A stretch of DNA of 64,000 nt from NCBI RefSeq assembly GCF_028307215.1, contig NZ_JAQMHV010000014.1, positions 19,176 through 83,175 on the forward strand. The letters run 5' to 3'. The first letter of the stretch is position 1; every line of letters starts with the position of its first letter. The notes under the pieces were generated by a model that searched no databases, was not told the DNA's origin, and saw only the letters and a list, made by a program, of their open reading frames with translations. A program made the position numbers and the translations under genes. This document shows, piece after piece, positions 29,781 to 39,109 of this stretch. Source of the stretch: Falsirhodobacter sp. 20TX0035 (GTDB taxonomy: Bacteria; Pseudomonadota; Alphaproteobacteria; Rhodobacterales; Rhodobacteraceae).

Positions 29781-32684
29781 ATGAGACCCCCGCGTCCGCC
29801 GTCGGATTTCCGCATCGCCCTCGGCCTTGTTGTCTTTCTGGTGATGATGACGCTGGCCATGGTGCTGGCGGCCCCCTTCGTGCTGCACCGCGAGTTGGAA
29901 CCCGTCGACGTCTCGGCCATGCGGAGCGAGCTGTTCGACCTGAACCTCAGCTACAACAACGCGCTGCACGCGTCCGAGGACTGGTTCCGCGGCGAAGGCG
30001 ACGTGCTGCTTCTGGGCGAACAGGCGCGCCAGCTTCTGCACCGCACCAACGTGTTCCTGGCCCGCCCCGGCGTCGGCGACGTGCTGCCCGACAACGCGGC
30101 CCCCCTGCACGAAACGGCGCGCCTGCTGCGGGCGCGGCTGGAGGACGCCTCCTCGGCCGACCGGACGCTGACCACGGCGGGCGCGTCGCGGGTCGCGGAC
30201 GCCATCACCATGCGCAGCGGACCCTACCTGCGCTACGTCTCCGAAGCGTTCCACCGTCTGGGCGCCGTCGCCGCGCAGGAACGCACCCGCATCGACAACG
30301 CGCGCCAAGCGGTGCAGTGGCTGTCGGGCCTTCTGCTGGCCATCATGGCGCTGGCCGCCACCATCCTGATGCTGCAACGCCGTCGGCTGAAACGCACGGG
30401 AACCTCGCTTCAGACCACGGCGCAGGAACTGTCGGACGCCCACCGGATCGCGCGCATCGGGTCCTTCCGGTGGAATTTCGTGCGGGACGAGGTGCGGTGG
30501 TCCGACCGGCTGGCCGACATCTTCGGGCTGGAACCCGGCGGCCGGATGACCGGCGCAGAGTTCGAGGCGCTGGTGCATCCCGAAGATCTGACCAAGGTCC
30601 GCGAAAGCGAACGCCAGGCCACCCAGCGCGCCACGGAAAGCGGCCGCCCCGCCCAGCGCGAGATCAGCTATCGCCTGCGCCGCCCGGATGGCCGCATCGT
30701 GGACGTGCACGCCATCTCCGAGATCACCTCGGACGAGGAGAACCGGCCCGTCTTCATGACCTCCACCGTCCGCGACGTGACCGAGGAGATGGCCCGCCGC
30801 CGCGCGCTGGCCGAAAGCGAACGCAGCCTTGCCGAAGCGCAGCGCATCGCGGGTCTGGGCAGCTTCCGCCGCAACGTCGCCACCGGAGAGATCGTGTGGT
30901 CGCGCGAGATGTACCGGATGGTCGGGGTCGAACCGGGCACCACCCCGCCGCATGTTGACACGATCATCCATCCCGACGATCTGCCGCAGCTGAAGGCCGA
31001 CCTGAACGTCCTGAACGAGGATGGCCCTCCGGGAGGTCGCCGCCCCACCAGCATCCGCTGCCGCATGCTGCACCGCGACGGCTCCCTCCGCTTCGTTCAT
31101 GGCGCGGCCGAGATGAGCTATGACGATGTGGGCCGCCCCGTCACGCTGACCGGAACCCTGCGCGACATGACGACCGAGGTGGCGCAGCAGGAAGCCATCA
31201 CCCGCGCCGCCGAGGAAGCCCGCCGCGCCAATGCCGCGAAAAGCGACTTCCTTGCCGTCATGAGCCACGAGTTGCGGACGCCGATGAACGGCGTTCTCGG
31301 CATGCTCAGCGTGCTGTCGGACACGCCCCTGAACGCCGAGCAACGCGGCCAGCTGGCCATCGCCCGGTCCAGCGCCGAGGCGTTGCTCGCGATCCTGAAC
31401 GACATCCTCGACATGTCCAAGATCGAGGCGGGGCGGATGGAACTGGAACGCGCCCCGTTCGATCTGCCCCTGCTGATCGAAGCGGTCGTGGCGCTCTACA
31501 CCCCGCAGGCGCAGGCCAAGGGGCTGGCCCTGCGGCACGAAATCGCAGTCGGCGTTCCTACCTGGGTGGAAGGCGATCCAGGCCGTCTGCGCCAGATCCT
31601 GCTGAACCTCGTCAGCAACGCGGTCAAGTTCACGGCTCAAGGGTCCGTCACCCTGTCGGTGGCCGTGGCGGAAGGCGGCGATCCCGTGCGCCTTGTGTTC
31701 CGGGTGCGCGACACCGGCATGGGCATTCCCGCCGAACGCCAGCCGCTGGTCTTCGAACGGTTCAACCAACTGGACGCCACCTACAACCGCAAGTTCGGCG
31801 GGACGGGCCTTGGCCTTGCCATCAGCCGCAACCTGACCGAACGGATGGGCGGCACGATCCGTTTCTCCAGCATCGAGGGTGAAGGGACGGAGTTCGTGAT
31901 CGAGATGGCCTTCCCCCTCGCCCAGCCCGAGGTGAAGGAGGACGCGACCGTGCCGCGCGCCGCCCGCCCGCTGGACATCCTTGTGGCCGAGGACAACGCC
32001 ACGAACCAGATCGTCGTGCGCACCATGCTGGAACGGCTGGGGCACCGTGTGTCCATCGTCGACAACGGCCGCAAGGCGGTGGAGGCGGCGGACCGGCAGG
32101 CCTACGACCTCGTCCTCATGGACCTGTCCATGCCCGAGATGGACGGGCTGGAGGCGACGCGCCGCATCCGCGCCGGGCGGGGGCCGTCGCGCGCCGTGCC
32201 GATCCTGGCGCTGACCGCCCATGCCGGCCCCGACGAAGGCGACCGCTGCCGCGAGGCCGGTCTGGACGGCCTTCTGAGCAAGCCGATCCGCCGCCAGACG
32301 CTGGAAGAGGCGCTGGCCCCCTATGCCGGCGGCACCCCGGCCGAGGCCGCCCCCGTGACCTTCCGCCTTGACGATCTGCGGGCCGAGTTCTCGGACGAGG
32401 AGCTGTCCGGCCTGATCGAGGTGGCGCTGTCGGATCTGGGCCGCCACGCCGACACACTGGCCGACCCGCAGGCGCCGGATGCGGACATCGCGCGCGCCTG
32501 CCATTCCATCTCGGGCTTGGCACGGACTTTCGGGGCCAAGGATCTGGGCAGCGCGGCCTCCGTGCTGGAACGACAGCTTCGCGCGGACGGGCCGGCGGGC
32601 CATCGGGACGCGCTTCGCACTTTGCACGCTGACTTGATGCAGGTCATGCGGGCCCTACGTGAACTAAATACAACTGGGGGTTGA
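29781..32684 (+). CDS. Hybrid histidine kinase with PAS, receiver and Hpt domains
   Basis: The protein is 967 aa. TM1 ~12-35 and TM2 ~178-198 (WLSGLLLAIMALAATILML) bracket a ~140-residue periplasmic helical sensor. Two PAS domains (~220-345 and ~350-470) follow. HisKA has His496 (MSHELRTPMNGVLGM). The HATPase has GDPGRLRQILLNLVSNAVKF and FGGTGLGLAIS. The receiver (~730-850) has Asp781 in LMDLSMPEMDG. A C-terminal Hpt domain has His908 in ACHSISGLARTFG. This gives the chain His-Asp-His, whose output could be the receiver of the PP2C protein three genes upstream. Confidence 0.93.
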   Translation: MRPPRPPSDFRIALGLVVFLVMMTLAMVLAAPFVLHRELEPVDVSAMRSELFDLNLSYNNALHASEDWFRGEGDVLLLGEQARQLLHRTNVFLARPGVGDVLPDNAAPLHETARLLRARLEDASSADRTLTTAGASRVADAITMRSGPYLRYVSEAFHRLGAVAAQERTRIDNARQAVQWLSGLLLAIMALAATILMLQRRRLKRTGTSLQTTAQELSDAHRIARIGSFRWNFVRDEVRWSDRLADIFGLEPGGRMTGAEFEALVHPEDLTKVRESERQATQRATESGRPAQREISYRLRRPDGRIVDVHAISEITSDEENRPVFMTSTVRDVTEEMARRRALAESERSLAEAQRIAGLGSFRRNVATGEIVWSREMYRMVGVEPGTTPPHVDTIIHPDDLPQLKADLNVLNEDGPPGGRRPTSIRCRMLHRDGSLRFVHGAAEMSYDDVGRPVTLTGTLRDMTTEVAQQEAITRAAEEARRANAAKSDFLAVMSHELRTPMNGVLGMLSVLSDTPLNAEQRGQLAIARSSAEALLAILNDILDMSKIEAGRMELERAPFDLPLLIEAVVALYTPQAQAKGLALRHEIAVGVPTWVEGDPGRLRQILLNLVSNAVKFTAQGSVTLSVAVAEGGDPVRLVFRVRDTGMGIPAERQPLVFERFNQLDATYNRKFGGTGLGLAISRNLTERMGGTIRFSSIEGEGTEFVIEMAFPLAQPEVKEDATVPRAARPLDILVAEDNATNQIVVRTMLERLGHRVSIVDNGRKAVEAADRQAYDLVLMDLSMPEMDGLEATRRIRAGRGPSRAVPILALTAHAGPDEGDRCREAGLDGLLSKPIRRQTLEEALAPYAGGTPAEAAPVTFRLDDLRAEFSDEELSGLIEVALSDLGRHADTLADPQAPDADIARACHSISGLARTFGAKDLGSAASVLERQLRADGPAGHRDALRTLHADLMQVMRALRELNTTGG

Positions 32685-32690
32685 TAAATC

Positions 32691-34778
32691 ATGCCACAAC
32701 GCGCGTTGACCCGGCGGAAGCCCTGGACCCATCTGGGGGCGGCGGCCTGCCTTGCCTGCACCTTCGGCTGGTCCGCCCTGGCCCAGGATCGGGGGGTGAC
32801 CGATGCCCCGACGACGGACCCGGCCACCCCCGAAACCGCCCTGCCCACGAACGAGGATCCGACCCCGGCCCCCACTGCGGCAGAGGCGCCCCCCATCGAC
32901 ATGACCACCCCCATCGGGCGGCGCGGGCCCCTGACGGACCGCGAACGCCGGATGGCCGAAACCGCCTGGGCCTATTTCGTCGAACGCTTCCAGGAAAAGA
33001 CAGGCCTCGTGAACGCGGTGGGCTCCTACCCCTCCACCACGATGTGGGACACGGCCTCCTATGTCAGCGGGCTCGTCTCGGCTTATGAACTCGGCATTAT
33101 CGACAAGCGCGAATTCGACCGGCGCGCGAACCTGCTGATCGACACGCTGCGCAACCTCAACCTCTTCCGCGGGGAACTGCCGAACAAGGTGTACAACACC
33201 CAGACCGGGGAAAAGGTGAACTACGCCAACCAACCGGGGGAGGTCGGGTTCTCCGTCCTCGACATCGGGCGGCTGATGGTCTGGCTGCGGATCATGAAGG
33301 AACGCTACCCCTATCTGGCCGCCGGAATCGACAACATTCCGATGCGGTGGAGTTTCTGCAACCTCGCCAACGAGGATGGCCGCCTTTTCGGCTCCATCGT
33401 GACGGGCAAGGGCGAGACGCGCTATGTGCAGGAAGGCCGTCTAGGTTACGAGGAATATGCAGCCAAGGGCTTTGCGCTGTGGGGCTTCGATCCCTATGCC
33501 GCCCTGAAGGCGGGGCCCTACACGTTCGTGGACATCTACGACATCGACGTGCCCGTGGACGCCCGCGACCCGCGCATCTTCAACAACCAGAACTACGTGC
33601 TGACGGAAGGCTATCTTCTGGACGGGCTGGAGATGGGCTGGGACCTGCCCGGTGACCGCGACAGCGGCCCCGGCGTCGCAAGCCAGGGCTGGCGCGCTGA
33701 ATTCGCCAACCGCATCTATCTGGTCCAGCAGCGGCGGTTCGAACGCACGGGCATCCTGACCGCGCGGTCCGAACACCAGGTCGAAGGCGCGCCCTTCTTC
33801 GTCTATGACGCGATCTATGCCGACGGCTACCCGTGGAACACGCTGGACCCGAGCGACGTCTACCAGCCCGATCGTTCGGCCATCGCGGCAAAGGCCGCCG
33901 TGGGCATGTGGGCCCTGTGGGACACCCCCTATACCGACCTGCTGTTCGATTCCGTGGCGGACCTGTCCACCCCGGAAAGCGGCTTCTACGAAGGGCTGTA
34001 CGAAAACGGCAACGGCATCATCCCGCTGGAAACGGCCAACAACAACGGCATCATCCTTGCCGCGCTGCTCTACAAGGTGCAGGGCCCGATCCTGCAATAT
34101 CGCAACACCAACACGCAGCTGTGGAACACCGCGTTCGAGAATGCGGACACCCGCGCCCGCAAGTGCATGCCCGACCCGATGAAGGCCGTGGAAGCCCCCT
34201 GCTGCAACTGCGGCACCTCGCCCGCGCTTGAGCCGGACGTGCCCGCCGCAGCGTTCGAGTTCTGCCGCCCCATCGTGGACGCAACCGGCATCTCCGCCGC
34301 CGCCTGTGCGCCCACGCCCCACCTTGTGCCGCCGCCCGAGCCTGCGCCCGCCCTGACGAACGCTTGTCCGATGCCGCCCCTGTCGCCGACCCTGTCCCCC
34401 CCGCCACCCACGCCGGATGCGGTGACGCAGTCGACCAACCCGGTCTTCGTACCGTCCCTCCTGCCCGCCCCCGTCCCGGCCGCCGCACCAGCGCCGGCGG
34501 CTGCCCCGCGCGCGGCAACACCCGCCACCCCAGCCGCACCCGCGGCCGCCCGACCGCAGGCCGCTGCACCGGCGAACGCACCCGCGCGCTCCACTACGCC
34601 GGCACCGGCCAACCCACCAGCGGCGGCACCTGCCACCACCCCGGCCACACCCGCCCAAGTTCCGGCACCCGCCGCCCCGGCGGCATCCGCACCCGCGGCG
34701 GCACCGGCTACGACTCCAGCCGCACCCGCGCCAGCACCCGCCGCCACCCCGGCACCCGCTGCGGGGGCGGCGCAATGA
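32691..34778 (+). CDS. Exported DUF3131 protein with Pro/Ala-rich tail
   Basis: The protein is 695 aa. Signal peptide ~12-31 (AAACLACTFGWSALAQ). DUF3131 spans ~80-490: RMAETAWAYFVERFQEKTGL, VGSYPSTTMWDTASYVSGLV, ELPNKVYNTQTGEKVNYANQ, a GRLGYEEYAAKGFALWGFD segment and ETANNNGIILAALLYKVQGP. The fold is an (alpha/alpha) barrel related to glucoamylases. A Cys-rich bridge (APCCNCGT) leads to ~140 residues of Pro/Ala repeats that could span the peptidoglycan. It may process or guide the nascent glucan in the periplasm. ATGA overlap with the acyltransferase gene. Confidence 0.85.
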   Translation: MPQRALTRRKPWTHLGAAACLACTFGWSALAQDRGVTDAPTTDPATPETALPTNEDPTPAPTAAEAPPIDMTTPIGRRGPLTDRERRMAETAWAYFVERFQEKTGLVNAVGSYPSTTMWDTASYVSGLVSAYELGIIDKREFDRRANLLIDTLRNLNLFRGELPNKVYNTQTGEKVNYANQPGEVGFSVLDIGRLMVWLRIMKERYPYLAAGIDNIPMRWSFCNLANEDGRLFGSIVTGKGETRYVQEGRLGYEEYAAKGFALWGFDPYAALKAGPYTFVDIYDIDVPVDARDPRIFNNQNYVLTEGYLLDGLEMGWDLPGDRDSGPGVASQGWRAEFANRIYLVQQRRFERTGILTARSEHQVEGAPFFVYDAIYADGYPWNTLDPSDVYQPDRSAIAAKAAVGMWALWDTPYTDLLFDSVADLSTPESGFYEGLYENGNGIIPLETANNNGIILAALLYKVQGPILQYRNTNTQLWNTAFENADTRARKCMPDPMKAVEAPCCNCGTSPALEPDVPAAAFEFCRPIVDATGISAAACAPTPHLVPPPEPAPALTNACPMPPLSPTLSPPPPTPDAVTQSTNPVFVPSLLPAPVPAAAPAPAAAPRAATPATPAAPAAARPQAAAPANAPARSTTPAPANPPAAAPATTPATPAQVPAPAAPAASAPAAAPATTPAAPAPAPAATPAPAAGAAQ

Positions 34779-35935
34779 AGGACGCAACCACGGCCGCCGT
34801 CGGCACCGTCAAGCCGCGCCTCGTCTGGTTCGACGCCAACCGGGCGCTGGCCGCGGTGGGGGTGGTGCTGATCCATTCCACCACCGACTTTTCCGGTGGT
34901 GTCTTTCCGAACGCGGACCCCGCGGAACGCTTCGTCCCCGTCTTCCTCCGCTCCCTCGCCGAACTGTCGGGGTCGGAGATGTTCTTCACCTTCTCGCTGT
35001 TCCTGATGGCCTTCAAGCTGGACCGCCGCCGACCGGCCTATGGCGAGGCGATCCGCGAACAGGCGCGGCGGCTGCTGGTGCCCTTCGCGGTCTGGACACT
35101 GTTCTACGCCTTCTTCCGCCTGATCAAGGCGACCGAGTTCGGCTATCCGCAGGCCATCTGGGCGCAGCTGGCCGATCCGGAGAAATGGCTGGGATATTTC
35201 GTGCTGGGCGAAGCGCAGTATCACATGCACTTCCTGCCCACGCTGTTCCTTCTGTTCCTGTTCTTTCCGCTGATGCGGCTGGGCCAGCGCTTCCCGCTGT
35301 TCGGCCTTGTCATCATCGCCACGCTGGGCGTGATGCAATACGCGCAGGGCTGGATCTGGGGGCTGGGGCTGGAACCGGACCTGCGCGACTACATCATCCG
35401 CACCACGAAGGTTCTGGGCTATGTCGGCTACGGTCTGGCGGCCTTCGCGCTGTTTGGTCTGTGGAAGGACGGCATCCCGCGCGGGGAGTCGCGGCTCCTG
35501 CGCCGGGGCGCGATCTACATGATCGCCATCGCCTATATGGCGACGCTGCCCTTCTTCGGTGCGGCGCTGTTCAACGGCACGTGGAACGTGCGGCAGAACT
35601 GGGCCTACTACGGCCACTTCCTGATGCCGCTCTTCGTGTTCCTGGGGTTCATGGCCAGCCAGTACGGCAACTGGTCCCCAAGGTGGAGCTGGTTCGCCCG
35701 CTACACCTTCGGGGTCTACCTGATCCACCCGCTGGTGATCGACCTTTACGACGTGGCGATGCACCGCGCCGGCCTGACCGGGATCGAGCCGTGGATGATC
35801 GTCATCTCGCGCTTTGCCGTGGCCCTGCCCGGCGCGTTCCTGATCGCCTTTGCGCTGTCGAAAATCCCGTTCCTCGCCTGGACGATCGGTCTTGGGCCCG
35901 CACCGTGGGAACGGCGCGGCGCCGTGCGGGACTGA
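34775..35935 (+). CDS. Membrane acyltransferase (acyltransferase-3 family)
   Basis: The protein is 386 aa with about ten membrane helices. LVWFDANRALAAVGVVLIHS is the typical N-terminus with the conserved membrane His. The AEYHMHFLPTLFLLFLF-type region (AQYHMHFLPTLF) and FGVYLIHPLVIDLYDVAM are standard for the family that transfers acetyl or succinyl groups to exported polysaccharides (OafA/WcaK/BcsY-like). It is placed between a DUF3131 gene and the synthase gene, so it most likely decorates that polymer. Confidence 0.88.
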   Translation: MKDATTAAVGTVKPRLVWFDANRALAAVGVVLIHSTTDFSGGVFPNADPAERFVPVFLRSLAELSGSEMFFTFSLFLMAFKLDRRRPAYGEAIREQARRLLVPFAVWTLFYAFFRLIKATEFGYPQAIWAQLADPEKWLGYFVLGEAQYHMHFLPTLFLLFLFFPLMRLGQRFPLFGLVIIATLGVMQYAQGWIWGLGLEPDLRDYIIRTTKVLGYVGYGLAAFALFGLWKDGIPRGESRLLRRGAIYMIAIAYMATLPFFGAALFNGTWNVRQNWAYYGHFLMPLFVFLGFMASQYGNWSPRWSWFARYTFGVYLIHPLVIDLYDVAMHRAGLTGIEPWMIVISRFAVALPGAFLIAFALSKIPFLAWTIGLGPAPWERRGAVRD

Positions 35936-35939
35936 CGCC

Positions 35940-37787
35940 ATGGCCGATTTCTACTTCCAGCGGTTCGAGGATCGCAGGCCTCCCGCGCCACTTCCCTATT
36001 CCATGTGGCGCGAGATGGCATGGCAGTTCCTTGCCACGCTCGCCCTTGTCATCGGGGCCTGGTACATCCACTGGCGCTGGACGCAGTCGCTGAACTGGGA
36101 CGCGCTGTGGTTCGCGATCCCACTCGTGCTGGCCGAAACGCTGGCCTATGTCGGGCTGATCCTGTTCGTCATCAACCTGTGGCGCGACCAGCCGGTGGTG
36201 CTGCCCGATCCCCCCGCGCTGGTGGAGGACACGGACCCCGCGACGCCCGAGCCGGGACGCGCCATCGCGGTGGACGTGCTGTTCGCCACCTACAACGAGG
36301 ATCCAGACCTTGTCCGGCTGGGCATCCGCGACGCCAAGGCCATCACCTATCCCCATCCCATCGACATCCGCATCCACGTGCTGGACGACGGCCGCCGATC
36401 GGAAATGCGGGCCGTCTGCGAGGAGGAAGGCGTCGGCTACATCACCCGCAGCACGAACGAAGGCTACAAGGCCGGCAACCTGCGCAACGCAATGGAGCGG
36501 ACATCGGGCGACTTCATCGTGATCTGCGACGCCGACACGCGCCCCTTCCCCACGATCCTGCAGCACACGCTGGGCCATTTCCGCGATCCGCGCGTGGCAT
36601 GGGTGCAGACGCCGCAATGGTTCTACGACCTTCCGGAAGGCGAGACGCTGACCCAGCGGCTGGGCCGTCGCCTCGGCCGCCTTGGGCGGTGGACGGGCCG
36701 TGCGGTGGAATCCGTGACCGGCACCATCGCCTTCGGCGCCGATCCCTTCGTCAGCGACCCGCAGATGTTCTACGACGTGATCCTGCGCCGCCGGAACTGG
36801 GCCAACGCCGCCTTCTGCTGCGGTGCGGGATCGATCCACCGGCGCGAGGCTGTGATGGAAGCCGCCCTCCGGTCCTTTGGCGCCAGCGTCGAACGGCGCG
36901 TGATCCAGACCGAGGAAGAGGTCACCCTTGCCAGCCGCGAACGCAGCGTCGCCCCCGAACTGATGGCCGCCATCCGGACCGAGGCGGTGGTGGCCGAGGT
37001 GCTGACTCCCTACCGCTTCCACGTGTCCGAGGACATCTACACCTCCATCGTGCTGCATTCGGATCGGGAACGCGGCTGGAAGTCGGTCCTGCACCCCACC
37101 ATCGAAAGCAAGATGCTTTCGCCTCAGGACCTGCTGTCCTGGACGATCCAGCGCTTCAAGTATGCAGGCGGCAGCCTCGACATCCTGTTCCACGACAACC
37201 CGCTGTTCCGCCGCGGCCTGACGCTGCCGCAGCGGCTGATGTACGGATCCACCTTCTGGTCCTATCTCGGGTCGATCTGGAACGTCATCTTCCTGCTGGC
37301 GCCGGCGATCTATCTGTTCACCGGCATCGCGCCCGTGTCGGCCTACACCGCCGACTTCTTCGTCCATGTCATCCCGTTCCTTGTGATGCTGGAACTGGCG
37401 ATGATGATGGGCACGTGGGGGATCGCGGGGTATGCCAGCAAGACGTCCTACCTCGCCTTCTTCCCGATCGGGCTGAAGGCGCTGTGGGCCGTGGCGCGGG
37501 GCCAGAAGATCTCGTTCCCCGTGACGCCCAAGGACCGGCAAAGCGGCACCTTCCTGCGCCTTGTCCGCCCGCAGATCGCGGTGATCGTGCTGACCGCCGT
37601 ATCGGCCGTCTGGGCCGTGACCTGGCTGCTGCTGGGCCATGGCAGCTGGAGCGTGACCGGCGTCGTCACCAACATCCTGTGGGGCATCAACAACTGCCTG
37701 GCGATGGCGGGCATGATCCGCGCCGCCCTGTGGAACCCCGAGCCCGAGCCCACGACTGTGACTGAGACCGAGGAGATCACCGCATGA
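35940..37787 (+). CDS. Processive GT2 polysaccharide synthase (BcsA-like, no PilZ domain)
   Basis: The protein is 615 aa. Two N-terminal TM helices are followed by the GT2 domain: VDVLFATYNEDPDLVRL, first Asp in HVLDDGRRSEMRAV (~150), DxD in VICDADTRPFPT (~198-200), the SEDIYTSIVLHS catalytic Asp (~365) and QRFKYAGGS (~404), a variant of the QxxRW acceptor-channel motif with Tyr for Trp. Four or more C-terminal TM helices form the export channel. Cellulose synthases carry a c-di-GMP-binding PilZ domain after this point; here the protein ends without one. The sugar made is unknown. Confidence 0.9.
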   Translation: MADFYFQRFEDRRPPAPLPYSMWREMAWQFLATLALVIGAWYIHWRWTQSLNWDALWFAIPLVLAETLAYVGLILFVINLWRDQPVVLPDPPALVEDTDPATPEPGRAIAVDVLFATYNEDPDLVRLGIRDAKAITYPHPIDIRIHVLDDGRRSEMRAVCEEEGVGYITRSTNEGYKAGNLRNAMERTSGDFIVICDADTRPFPTILQHTLGHFRDPRVAWVQTPQWFYDLPEGETLTQRLGRRLGRLGRWTGRAVESVTGTIAFGADPFVSDPQMFYDVILRRRNWANAAFCCGAGSIHRREAVMEAALRSFGASVERRVIQTEEEVTLASRERSVAPELMAAIRTEAVVAEVLTPYRFHVSEDIYTSIVLHSDRERGWKSVLHPTIESKMLSPQDLLSWTIQRFKYAGGSLDILFHDNPLFRRGLTLPQRLMYGSTFWSYLGSIWNVIFLLAPAIYLFTGIAPVSAYTADFFVHVIPFLVMLELAMMMGTWGIAGYASKTSYLAFFPIGLKALWAVARGQKISFPVTPKDRQSGTFLRLVRPQIAVIVLTAVSAVWAVTWLLLGHGSWSVTGVVTNILWGINNCLAMAGMIRAALWNPEPEPTTVTETEEITA

Positions 37788-39109
37788 GCACGTTCCGCCG
37801 CAACCTGGCCCGCGCCCGCAGCCACATTGTCTTCATCGTGGCGCTTCTGGCGGGGCTGGCGCTGGTACTGTATCTTGAAGGGCTTCTGCGCAACCCCTTC
37901 GTGCGCCCGCCGCCCGAAAGCCCCCTGTCGCTGATCGAATCCGTGCCCATGCCCCTGTCCGTACCCGGACCCGCGACCAAACCGCAGCTGGAACAGGCCC
38001 GCATCGCGTGGAAATACTTCCAGAACAACATCAACCCCGACACGGGGCTGGCCAATTCGGCCAACAACTACCCGTCCACCACCATGTGGGAAACGGGGTC
38101 GTTCCTGATCGCCCTGATCTCGGCCCACCGCCTCGCCCTCATCGACGATGCCGAGGTGGAGGCGCGGCTGTCGCAGGCCTTGGACAGCCTGGCGAAGCTG
38201 CCCTTGTTCGAAGGCAGCCTGCCCAACAAGGCCTATGACGTGCGCAGCCTTGCCATGGTGAACTACCTGAACGAACCGACCGCCGTGGGCCTTGGCTGGT
38301 CCGCGCTGGACATGGCGCGCCTTCTGTCCTCGCTGGAGGCGGTGGAGCGGAACTATCCCGATCAGGCCGCCCGGGTGGACAATGTGGTGTCGCGCTGGGA
38401 ACTGTCGCGGCTGGTCAGCGAAGGCCGGCTCAACGGCGCCAGCGTGGTGGAAGGCCTGACGGTGGAAAATCAGGAGGGCCGCGTCGGCTATGAACAATAC
38501 GCCGGCAAGGTCCTGATGATGTACGGCCTTGACGCCCTGCACGCCCTGCGGACCGAAGACAACCTGACCGTCCGCGACGTGGAAGGCGTCAACGTGCCCG
38601 CCGACACCCGCCTGAACCGCAACCAGGTCCCCGCCTTCATCACGAGCGAGCCGTTCCTGTTCGACGGTCTGGAATTCGGCTTCGACCAGACCTCGCACCG
38701 CCTCGCCTCCGCCGTCTATCGCGCGCAGGAGATGCGGTATCGCAGCACGGGCATCCTGACGGCCGTGACGGAAGGGCATATCACCGTGGCCCCCTATTTC
38801 GCCTATTCCACCGTCTGGGGCGGCGGCGCCCCTTGGGCCGTGCTGACGCTGGCGGGCGACCGGCTGGACAGCCGCCGCACCCTTTCCACAAAGGCCGCCT
38901 TCGGCTGGGACGCGCTGTTCGACACCGAGTACACGGACGAGCTGGTGGAAGGCGTCGCAGAGCTTGCCGATCCCGAACTGGGCTGGGCCGAAGGCATCTA
39001 CGAGGCGTCGGGCGAGATGAACACCTCCCGCACCGCGAACACCAACGCCGTGGTGCTGGCCGCGCTGGCCTTCCGCAGCCACGGCCCGCTTCTGGGGGTG
39101 GGACGGTGA
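37784..39109 (+). CDS. Membrane-anchored DUF3131 protein
   Basis: The protein is 441 aa. One N-terminal TM anchor (HIVFIVALLAGLALVLYLEG, ~14-33) is followed by DUF3131 (~65-435): ARIAWKYFQNNINPDTGLAN, NNYPSTTMWETGSFLIALIS, SLPNKAYDVRSLAMVNYLNE, VGYEQYAGKVLMMYGLDALH and SRTANTNAVVLAALAFRSHG. It is a paralogue of the 32691-34778 product but fixed in the inner membrane and without the Pro/Ala tail. It overlaps the synthase gene by 4 nt, so the two are probably made in equal amounts and may form a complex. Confidence 0.85.
   Translation: MSTFRRNLARARSHIVFIVALLAGLALVLYLEGLLRNPFVRPPPESPLSLIESVPMPLSVPGPATKPQLEQARIAWKYFQNNINPDTGLANSANNYPSTTMWETGSFLIALISAHRLALIDDAEVEARLSQALDSLAKLPLFEGSLPNKAYDVRSLAMVNYLNEPTAVGLGWSALDMARLLSSLEAVERNYPDQAARVDNVVSRWELSRLVSEGRLNGASVVEGLTVENQEGRVGYEQYAGKVLMMYGLDALHALRTEDNLTVRDVEGVNVPADTRLNRNQVPAFITSEPFLFDGLEFGFDQTSHRLASAVYRAQEMRYRSTGILTAVTEGHITVAPYFAYSTVWGGGAPWAVLTLAGDRLDSRRTLSTKAAFGWDALFDTEYTDELVEGVAELADPELGWAEGIYEASGEMNTSRTANTNAVVLAALAFRSHGPLLGVGR

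Noticed and set aside
29721..32627. 968-codon minus-strand frame opposite the hybrid kinase
   Set aside because: The plus strand encodes a complete kinase with all motifs. The opposite frame is His/Arg/Gly/Gln-rich without domains, a GC-skew artefact.
34051..35941. Long minus-strand frames under the DUF3131 tail and acyltransferase
   Set aside because: They are antisense to a Pro/Ala repeat, which reads as Gly/Ala repeats on the other strand, and to an evident membrane acyltransferase.
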